A stretch of 9,249 nucleotides of DNA, taken from positions 1 through 9,249 of the forward strand of contig JBLIZO010000070.1 in the NCBI GenBank assembly GCA_048859965.1, read 5' to 3'. Positions 1 through 4,341 of the stretch are shown in pieces (position 1 is the first letter of the stretch; each line of letters starts with the position of its first letter). A model generated the notes under the pieces. That model was given only the letters and a program-made list of their open reading frames with translations, searched no databases and had not been told where the DNA came from. This stretch comes from Fluviibacter sp048859965. GTDB taxonomy: Bacteria; Pseudomonadota; Gammaproteobacteria; Burkholderiales; Rhodocyclaceae. The position numbers and the translations under genes were made by a program.

Positions 1-267
1 GGGGTCTGCCAGTGGATTACGCAGCAGCACCTGCATCAGCGCGCCCGCCAGCGCCAGCAAACTGCCGCAGGCAAACGCGGCCAGGGTGCGCGGCAAACGC
101 AGATCACGCACAACGGTTGCCGACGAGGCTGCCGGATCATACAAACCCGACAGCACGTCATGAAACGACATCGCAACACTCCCTACGGACAGGCTGATGA
201 CCATTGTCCCCACGCTTATTAAGGTGAGGCCCACGATAGTCAGCAGCAGTCGGTAGGAGGATGTCAT
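1..267 (-). CDS. btuC: BtuC/FecCD-family ABC transporter permease, N-terminal part, cut by window edge
   Basis: Inner-membrane permease subunit of an ABC importer, here most likely for vitamin B12, which would carry corrinoid from the periplasm into the cytoplasm with a BtuD-type ATPase and a BtuF-type binding protein. Only the first 89 codons are present, reading from 267 leftwards and off the edge without a stop. A first membrane helix is visible at about residues 7-29. Residues 54-63 (RDLRLPRTLA) and 73-89, which end LLRNPLADP, are the classic FecCD-family signature at the start of the second and third helices. The ATG at 267 is the first start codon after the in-frame stop of btuB at 277-279, leaving only 9 bases between the genes, so the two should be co-transcribed and perhaps translationally coupled. 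The ribosome binding site is weak (AGAAG, about 12 bases upstream). The family call is firm. The B12 specificity is inferred from the neighbouring btuB and riboswitch, since a siderophore or heme permease of the same family would look similar here. Confidence 0.85.
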   Translation of the reverse strand, partial: MTSSYRLLLTIVGLTLISVGTMVISLSVGSVAMSFHDVLSGLYDPAASSATVVRDLRLPRTLAAFACGSLLALAGALMQVLLRNPLADP

Positions 268-276
268 GCAGGCATA

Positions 277-2289
277 TTACTTCTGCTGGAAGCGAAGACC
301 AACAAAGATGGTGGAACCAGGGGTGGCATAAGCACCATACTGGCTGCTATACCGCACTTGGTATTGTTTATCGAAAACGTTGTTCAATCTGGCAATTAAT
401 GAAACATCTTTGGCGACACTCAAACTTCCGTAAAGATTAAACAGCGTGTACCCACCCAGAACAATATTGCTGGATGAACCAGGGTTGGTCTGCTGGTTAC
501 CCTGAGCCTGCATCTGTCCGCCGAGCTTCCAGAATGTGGTTGACTTCTCTACGGATAAATTACCGTAAAGATACGGTTTGTAGGGCAAAGCCAAGCCAGT
601 GGTCATGTCTCGCGCATCTTGATAGTCAGCGCTTCCCGTAAGATCTATGCCATATACACGCGTCGTACCGGAGCCCGTCACACCTTGAAGGACAGATCGC
701 CCGTAGTTAACCGGCATCCACTTGTCTAAATAGTAGCTGCCGCCCAAATCTGTTACAGAGTTTTTCCAAATAATGTTATTGGTCACATTATTGTAGTAAT
801 AAGTTAGCCCAGCTTTATTGATCCCGTCGTCATAACGAATTGCTGTCTCAGTATTCTGGGATTTCGTTGCCTGTAGATTGGGGTTGCCCACCGTCACATA
901 GGTCGTATATTGGGTTGGGGCATACCAAGGATCGCCCCATGGGCCATCAGATAGATAGGGCGAATAGAGGTCATTAAACGTCGGTGCCTGGAAACCGGTG
1001 CCCCATGAAGCGGTCGCCCGTACAGTTGGCAAAATGAAATACCCGTAACCGACCGACCCCGTAGTGGCATTCCCGAATTGGCTATTGGCATCATTTCTGA
1101 TGTTTGCCTGTAACAAATGCTTTCCAATATCAGCATTCCAACCGCCTTGAAACGAGCTGATGTTTCTGGAGTAGACCTGCCCGGTGTCGCTCGTTTGGGC
1201 CGCTTGGTTCAGATATTCATAAGCGATGAGCATCTTCCCCACAGGCAGCATGAAATCGTTTTGCCACTGTAGTTGCTTTTGAGTTGTATTGAAGTAGGAA
1301 GAAGTTTGGCTTGTTGAATTAGTAAGGCTGTATTGGGGTGTGGCATACCAAGTGCTTCTATTGTCTTGACTCGACCCAACACGGATCAAGCTGACCCAGT
1401 TATCGGCTAATTTATTTTTTGTATATACAGAAACCACGTTTAAATTGGCTGTCTGAGTGGCGGTCTCATTGGTGTAACCATTTCGATTGGGTTGTCCGTT
1501 TTTGCCACTCCCGTACAGCGCCTTAATACCCAATTCTTGGCCAGCGGCAACGGTGTACGACAAATTGGCAGATGCGCTGGAATTTGTATAGGAATCCGGG
1601 GTCGAGTTGTATGCAATTGCATTGGAAATCATCGACGGAAAACCGACAGAATGCGTGTTGGCGCCATAAACGCTGTAACTAAAGCCATCTTTAGCACCCT
1701 CAACACCCAATGTTTGGGAGGTCGTGTTGTAGGTTCCATAGCCAGCATCCGCGTAAATTTTCATGGGCCCTTCGCCTTTACGCGTGAAGAGCTGAACAAC
1801 GCCGCCGATTGCGTCTGCACCGTAAGATGACGACGCAGGGCCTCGTACAATTTCCATGCGGTCAATCTGTGGCATTGGGATATAAGACCACGGGGGCGCG
1901 CCGGTGGTTGCAGAATTTAGTCTTAGACCATCGACAAGTAAAACCGTTTGGTTATCGTTTGCTCCGCGAATCTGGACCGTACTGGTGTTTCCAAGGCCAC
2001 CATACGACCCCACGGTAATGCCCGGTTGGTTTGCCAATACGTCAGTAATCGGCTGCGCCGGACTGTAATCACGAATTTGTTCTTGATCCACAACCGTTAC
2101 ATCCGAAATGAGTTGGTTGTAGCGGGTCGGCATACGCGTTGCTGTCACCACGATGGTGTCATCTTTGGCAACGTTCTGCTCGCTGACTTTTTGTACGTTG
2201 GTTTCCTGTGCCAAGGTGGCAACAGACAACGACGCGATGGCACATGCCACCAAGGAACGGGCAAGCCCCGGTGTTTGGATATAAGACAT
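277..2289 (-). CDS. btuB: TonB-dependent vitamin B12 (corrinoid) outer-membrane receptor BtuB
   Basis: Outer-membrane receptor that takes up cobalamin using energy from TonB-ExbBD. The protein is 670 residues from ATG 2289; E. coli BtuB is somewhat shorter. Residues 1-27 form a Sec signal peptide, likely cut after ATLA. A TonB box of BtuB type (DDTIVVTATR) lies at residues 43-52. The plug domain follows, with QIRGANDNQTVLLVDG near 106-121 and RMEIVRGPASS near 144-154. The rest is a barrel rich in Tyr, Asn, Ser and Thr. I chose ATG 2289 because GGGAG (2295-2299) lies 5 bases upstream; the frame is open to a TTG at 2307, but that start would place the Shine-Dalgarno site inside the gene and spoil the signal peptide. 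The protein ends in LRFQQK rather than in the aromatic residue usual for barrel proteins. Its GC content is visibly lower than that of the genes to the right. The cobalamin riboswitch upstream supports the substrate assignment. Confidence 0.93.
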   Translation of the reverse strand: MSYIQTPGLARSLVACAIASLSVATLAQETNVQKVSEQNVAKDDTIVVTATRMPTRYNQLISDVTVVDQEQIRDYSPAQPITDVLANQPGITVGSYGGLGNTSTVQIRGANDNQTVLLVDGLRLNSATTGAPPWSYIPMPQIDRMEIVRGPASSSYGADAIGGVVQLFTRKGEGPMKIYADAGYGTYNTTSQTLGVEGAKDGFSYSVYGANTHSVGFPSMISNAIAYNSTPDSYTNSSASANLSYTVAAGQELGIKALYGSGKNGQPNRNGYTNETATQTANLNVVSVYTKNKLADNWVSLIRVGSSQDNRSTWYATPQYSLTNSTSQTSSYFNTTQKQLQWQNDFMLPVGKMLIAYEYLNQAAQTSDTGQVYSRNISSFQGGWNADIGKHLLQANIRNDANSQFGNATTGSVGYGYFILPTVRATASWGTGFQAPTFNDLYSPYLSDGPWGDPWYAPTQYTTYVTVGNPNLQATKSQNTETAIRYDDGINKAGLTYYYNNVTNNIIWKNSVTDLGGSYYLDKWMPVNYGRSVLQGVTGSGTTRVYGIDLTGSADYQDARDMTTGLALPYKPYLYGNLSVEKSTTFWKLGGQMQAQGNQQTNPGSSSNIVLGGYTLFNLYGSLSVAKDVSLIARLNNVFDKQYQVRYSSQYGAYATPGSTIFVGLRFQQK

Positions 2290-2294
2290 AACGA

Positions 2295-2299
2295 CTCCC
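2295..2299 (-). promoter_or_regulatory. btuB ribosome binding site, decides the start codon
   Basis: GGGAG on the minus strand, 5 bases before ATG 2289. It sits directly against a small perfect hairpin at 2300-2313 (GGCGC, loop ATTG, GCGCC). It could also pair with ACTCCT at 2361-2366 (see findings), which would hide it from the ribosome. Confidence 0.75.
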
Positions 2300-2381
2300 G
2301 GCGCCAATGCGCCAAAGCCCGAACACGCGTCCCCGCAGGTCAGGGCAATTCAAACGCCAAAGGAGTGGTCAGATTGCCGAT

Positions 2382-2410
2382 GGAGGCCACGGCTACCCGA
2401 AGCCGCCTCC
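2382..2410 (-). other. Hairpin in the riboswitch expression-platform region
   Basis: Just behind the aptamer, the minus-strand leader can form GGAGG-C-GGCT, loop TCGGGT, AGCC-GTGG-CCTCC. The two stem segments are exact complements with an asymmetric internal loop. No U-run follows, so it is not an intrinsic terminator. It may be a platform stem that changes with ligand binding; that role is inference. Confidence 0.5.
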
Positions 2411-2425
2411 CGCAGCACATGGAAT

Positions 2426-2624
2426 CCGAAAGGCCGGTCTCCGGGCTCGCGCGGGGCAGGGCATCCCTGCCGAACATGCCGCCTTCCCAGATCCAAAGAT
2501 CCAGTGGCTTGAGGCATGACACAGCGCTTACCGTTGCGGGGGCAGCACCGGGATAGCAATTAATTGCGTCACCGGTTTCCCGTTTCACCCCGAGGCAGTT
2601 TCACTGCAGCGGGGCACCGATCGG
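2426..2624 (-). ncRNA. Cobalamin (adenosylcobalamin-class) riboswitch in the btuB leader
   Basis: Cis-regulatory RNA aptamer that binds a cobalamin and lowers btuB expression when the vitamin is abundant. On the minus strand the conserved blocks appear in the right order. There is a closing stem with CCGATCGGT (2616-2624). Next come GGTGAAACGGGAA (about 2576-2588) and CCGGTG. Then the block GCTGCCCCCGCAACGGTAAG (about 2528-2547), the B12 box AAGCCACTGG (2501-2510), and CTGGGAAGGC (about 2482-2491). Last is GAGCCCGGAGACCGGCC (about 2432-2448), which returns to the closing stem at TCGG (2426-2429). About 136 bases separate it from the btuB start, room for an expression platform. No GC hairpin followed by a U-run is present there, so control of translation seems more likely than termination. 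The aptamer call is very sure; its ends are good to a few bases. Confidence 0.95.
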
Positions 2625-2657
2625 AAGACTCCGCCATTGACGTGACGGAGCGGGCGA

Positions 2658-2666
2658 ATTCTATCA
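2658..2666 (-). promoter_or_regulatory. Candidate extended -10 promoter for the btuB leader
   Basis: On the minus strand TGATAGAAT is an extended -10 element (TG-N-TAGAAT, hexamer at 2658-2663). The only -35-like hexamer, TTGAAA, lies about 20 bases upstream in the A-tract, which is too far for a good match, but extended -10 promoters tolerate this. Transcription would begin near 2651, about 27 bases before the riboswitch. That first stretch can fold into a short stem (CTCCG 2646-2650 with CGGAG 2629-2633). Position and match are reasonable; nothing else in the region looks better. Confidence 0.45.
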
Positions 2667-2678
2667 CCCAATCCCAGG

Positions 2679-2717
2679 TTTTTTTTCAATTCATTGAATT
2701 TCTTGAATTTAATTAAA
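2679..2717. promoter_or_regulatory. AT-rich block between divergent btuB and zapB-like promoters, possible UP element
   Basis: This stretch is almost pure A/T. It contains a run of eight T (2679-2686), an inverted repeat AATTCA-T-TGAATT (2688-2700), and TTGAATTT twice, 9 bases apart (2694-2701 and 2703-2710). It lies directly upstream of the -35 of the zapB-like/zapA promoter on the plus strand and upstream of the btuB promoter candidate on the minus strand, so it could act as an UP element for either. There is no GC stem in front of the T-run, so it is not a terminator. Confidence 0.4.
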
Positions 2718-2723
2718 ACGCGG

Positions 2724-2752
2724 TTGACCCTGGCGCGAGTGCGTCCTATAGT
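2724..2752 (+). promoter_or_regulatory. Sigma-70 promoter of the zapB-like/zapA transcript
   Basis: TTGACC (2724-2729), 17-base spacer, TATAGT (2747-2752): five of six matches in each hexamer with the ideal spacing, and an AT-rich block upstream. The predicted transcription start is 2758-2760, that is, at or within two bases of the ATG at 2760. The message would therefore have almost no 5' leader. Confidence 0.72.
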
Positions 2753-2759
2753 GCGCGCC

Positions 2760-2966
2760 ATGGATAGCAATCTTTCGCTGCTGGAACAGAAACTGGACCA
2801 GCTTATTTCGCTGCTGGAACAATCCCGTTCGCAAAACGGTGAGTTACGCACTCGCCTGACGGCGGCTGAAGCGCGTTGTCGGCAACTCGAGGCGCAAATG
2901 GACGCAGCGCGCGGCAAACTTGAGCAGGTGGTTGCGCATCTGCCAGAAAGCGTAAGTCTGTCATGA
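2760..2966 (+). CDS. Small ZapB-like coiled-coil protein (TIGR02449-type) next to zapA
   Basis: A 68-residue cytoplasmic protein that is almost entirely a coiled coil. Leucines and other hydrophobic residues recur in heptads from LSLLEQKLDQLISLLEQ through LRTRLTAAEARCRQLEAQM to about residue 60, followed by a short polar tail. Size, pattern and position directly before zapA match the small family TIGR02449, often annotated as ZapB-like. A role in Z-ring assembly with ZapA is inferred from context; direct proof for this family is unknown to me. The frame is open to an ATG at 2694, but the promoter at 2724-2752 lies inside that extension, so ATG 2760 is preferred. There is no room for a Shine-Dalgarno site on the predicted transcript. 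The stop TGA overlaps the zapA start as ATGA, so the two are translationally coupled. Confidence 0.85.
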   Translation: MDSNLSLLEQKLDQLISLLEQSRSQNGELRTRLTAAEARCRQLEAQMDAARGKLEQVVAHLPESVSLS

Positions 2967-3286
2967 GTACGGCAAATCATCTGGATGTGATCCTGTTTGG
3001 CCGCGAGTACCGCCTGGCTTGCCCGCCGGAACAGCAAGCGGCATTGCAGGCTGCTGTGGTTTTGGTCAATACCAAGATGCAGGAAGTTGCCAGCAAAGGG
3101 CGCCAGGTTTCGACCGAACGTGCGGCCATCATGGCGGCGCTGACGTTGGCGCACGACCTGCTCGAATCGCAGTCCGGTAAAGCGCCGATGGCAACCGTTG
3201 ACAGTACAGACGCAGCGCGTAAAGTGGCAGATATGGTTCAGCGCGCTGAAGCGGCGATCGAAACCCACCAGACCGCGCTGTTCTAG
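2963..3286 (+). CDS. zapA: Cell division protein ZapA
   Basis: Z-ring-associated protein that bundles and cross-links FtsZ filaments at mid-cell. The 107 residues have the usual ZapA form. An N-terminal FtsZ-binding part carries VILFGREYRLACP (about residues 9-21), giving the strands after the start. A conserved helix EQQAALQAAVVLVNTKMQEV follows (about 23-42), and then a long C-terminal helix for dimer and tetramer formation. The 4-base overlap with the upstream coiled-coil gene and the lack of a strong ribosome binding site point to coupled translation. The stop codon TAG ends at 3286, right where the 6S RNA gene begins, the same zapA-ssrS order as in E. coli and many proteobacteria. The second half of the gene also contains a promoter candidate for 6S RNA. 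Confidence 0.94.
   Translation: MSTANHLDVILFGREYRLACPPEQQAALQAAVVLVNTKMQEVASKGRQVSTERAAIMAALTLAHDLLESQSGKAPMATVDSTDAARKVADMVQRAEAAIETHQTALF
3198..3225 (+). promoter_or_regulatory. Candidate promoter for a 6S RNA precursor, inside zapA
   Basis: TTGACA (3198-3203, exact -35 consensus), 16-base spacer, TAAAGT (3220-3225, four of six -10 matches). The start would be near 3232, giving a precursor with about 55 extra bases before the mature 6S 5' end. No -10-like hexamer is placed to start transcription at 3287 itself, so processing from a longer transcript is expected. Confidence 0.4.
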
Positions 3287-3472
3287 TTCTCTATGCCCCT
3301 TGCGACGTTGGTGATGCCCAGCGTTGCTTGAACCAATGCTGATAGCAATGGTCGAAGGCACTTAAACTGCTGTTGTGATCGCCCCTAGCGGGTGAACCTG
3401 ATGCGGTACGCCGTCGGCCTCACTGAACCCAGGTTCAGAGTCACCTAGGTGTTGCTGCGTTCGCGAGGGGCA
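3287..3472 (+). ncRNA. ssrS: 6S RNA
   Basis: Small RNA that binds the sigma-70 RNA polymerase holoenzyme by mimicking an open promoter and lowers transcription in stationary phase. It is about 186 nt (E. coli, 184). The ends form a 12-bp stem with one G-U pair: TGCCCCTTGCGA (3294-3305) with TCGCGAGGGGCA (3461-3472). Inside it, GGTGA (3310-3314) pairs with TCACC (3441-3445). The 3' half carries the hairpin CTGAACCCAGGTTCAG (3423-3438), the counterpart of the CUUGAACC...GGUUCAAG hairpin at the same place in E. coli 6S RNA. The gene begins directly after the zapA stop, the usual location. Both ends are estimated from folding. The last 28 bases overlap the end of the convergent GntR gene. I see no intrinsic terminator with a U-run behind it. 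Confidence 0.88.
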
Positions 3473-4170
3473 CCCTCATCCATCAGCTTTTGAATCGCAT
3501 GCTGTCCAGCCAGCAGATGCGCCCGCATGGCAGCCTCGGCCCCTTCGGCGTCGCGGTCCAACATGGCGGCCAAGATCAGTCGATGCTCAGCCAGAGATGA
3601 GTCCAGGCGCCCTACGCGGGACAACGAATTCAAACGCGACAACTTCAGCACTTTGCGCAGATCATGAATGATCTGGATCAACCACCGGTTGCCGGCCTGT
3701 TCCTGCACAATCCGGTGAAACTCCTGGTTCACCTCGAAAAACTGACGAATCTCATTCCCGGCAGCCGCCACTTCAAGCGCATCGTGGCAGTCTTGAAGCC
3801 GCTTGGCTGCTGCATCATCGAGCTTGCGAGTGGCCTCATAGGCACAACGGCCTTCCAGCATGGCCAGCACCGGGTAAATCTCGGAGGCGTCTTCTTTAGA
3901 AATCTCCGCGACATAACAACCACGACGCGGTTTCAGCGTCACCAGACCCTCAGCAGCCAAGACTTTGAGCGCCTCCCGCAAGGGCGTACGGGATATACCG
4001 TAGCGCACGACGAGCGCCTGCTCATCGATCCATTCCCCCGGCTGGAGCACATGGTCAAAAATCTCTTCGCGAAGCCGGTCAGCGACCTCTTGATAAAGCG
4101 CTGAAGAAACAATGGGTTGCCGAGCGCTGCGCGGGGTTTTTTTTGGGGATTTCGGGGATGTTGCGCCCAT
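3445..4170 (-). CDS. GntR-family transcriptional regulator, FCD (FadR/VanR-like) subgroup
   Basis: A 241-residue cytoplasmic DNA-binding regulator. An N-terminal tail rich in Ser, Pro and Lys (1-20) precedes the winged helix-turn-helix. That domain covers about 24-88 and includes LQPGEWIDEQALVVRYGISR and RTPLREALKVLAAEGLV, with the wing at LKPRRGCYV. The C-terminal all-helical FCD domain (about 96-230) keeps the usual metal or ligand site: N148, H152, H196 and H218. It is transcribed away from the mutase operon, and in such layouts the regulator often controls the neighbour and itself. A ligand such as a short-chain acyl-CoA or organic acid is only a guess. No clear ribosome binding site precedes ATG 4170. 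The stop codon TAG at 3445-3447 lies inside the 3' strand of the 6S RNA gene, so the two are antisense there. Confidence 0.93.
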   Translation of the reverse strand: MGATSPKSPKKTPRSARQPIVSSALYQEVADRLREEIFDHVLQPGEWIDEQALVVRYGISRTPLREALKVLAAEGLVTLKPRRGCYVAEISKEDASEIYPVLAMLEGRCAYEATRKLDDAAAKRLQDCHDALEVAAAGNEIRQFFEVNQEFHRIVQEQAGNRWLIQIIHDLRKVLKLSRLNSLSRVGRLDSSLAEHRLILAAMLDRDAEGAEAAMRAHLLAGQHAIQKLMDEGAPRERSNT

Positions 4171-4341
4171 AATTATGAATAACGTATGATTCGGTTTGAT
4201 ATAGGTGGTTTGCTGTCAGCAGTCTGCCACAGTTTGCTGCTTTCTACTTGGAGTAGCACTTCCCGCGAAGCATGGGCCGCGTGATCGTCTGCGCGGCGTG
4301 TTGCACCGCAACCGTCAAGAATTTCCGTCGTGAGGTTTGCC
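4171..4341. promoter_or_regulatory. Divergent intergenic region between the GntR gene and mcm, candidate operators
   Basis: No gene fits here. Several symmetrical elements are visible. CATAATTATG (4168-4177) is a perfect palindrome over the GntR start codon. TATGAAT and TATGATT (4174-4180, 4185-4191) repeat 11 bases apart, one helical turn. TGCTG-T-CAGCA (4211-4221) is an inverted repeat followed by another TGCTG (4235-4239), and the larger TTTGCTG is repeated at 4209-4215 and 4233-4239. CTACT-TGG-AGTAG lies at 4244-4256. TATGAT (4185-4190) would serve as a -10 for mcm, but its partner TTGCGC (4161-4166, spacer 18) is weak. Which element binds the regulator cannot be told from sequence. Confidence 0.4.
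4332..4335 (+). promoter_or_regulatory. mcm ribosome binding site, decides the start codon
   Basis: GAGG (within GTGAGG) lies 6 bases before ATG 4342. An upstream in-frame GTG at 4330 overlaps this site and has no Shine-Dalgarno site of its own, so ATG 4342 is the better start. Confidence 0.75.

Noticed and set aside
12..197. Plus-strand open frame of 61 codons at the left edge
   Set aside because: It lies antisense to the BtuC/FecCD permease fragment, whose minus-strand translation has clear family motifs; the plus frame shows none.
2290..2307. Longer btuB start at TTG 2307
   Set aside because: GGGAG lies inside this extension at the right distance for ATG 2289, which also gives a proper signal peptide.
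1948..2556. Plus-strand open frame of 202 codons
   Set aside because: It runs antisense through the btuB start and the whole cobalamin riboswitch and has no recognisable domain or ribosome binding site.
2679..2686. Run of eight T as an intrinsic terminator on the plus strand
   Set aside because: No GC-rich stem lies directly before it and no plus-strand gene ends there.
2694..2759. Longer start at ATG 2694 for the zapB-like gene
   Set aside because: The near-consensus promoter lies inside this extension, and ATG 2760 gives the usual 68-residue family length.
2585..3361. Minus-strand open frame of 258 codons
   Set aside because: It lies antisense to the zapB-like gene, zapA and part of 6S RNA, which are supported by family motifs; its composition is typical of a shadow frame.
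3423..3438. Hairpin CTGAACCCAGGTTCAG as a terminator of zapA or of the GntR gene
   Set aside because: No U-run follows on either strand, and it matches the 3' central hairpin of 6S RNA.
4330..4341. Longer mcm start at GTG 4330
   Set aside because: The GTG is part of the Shine-Dalgarno-like GTGAGG that serves ATG 4342.
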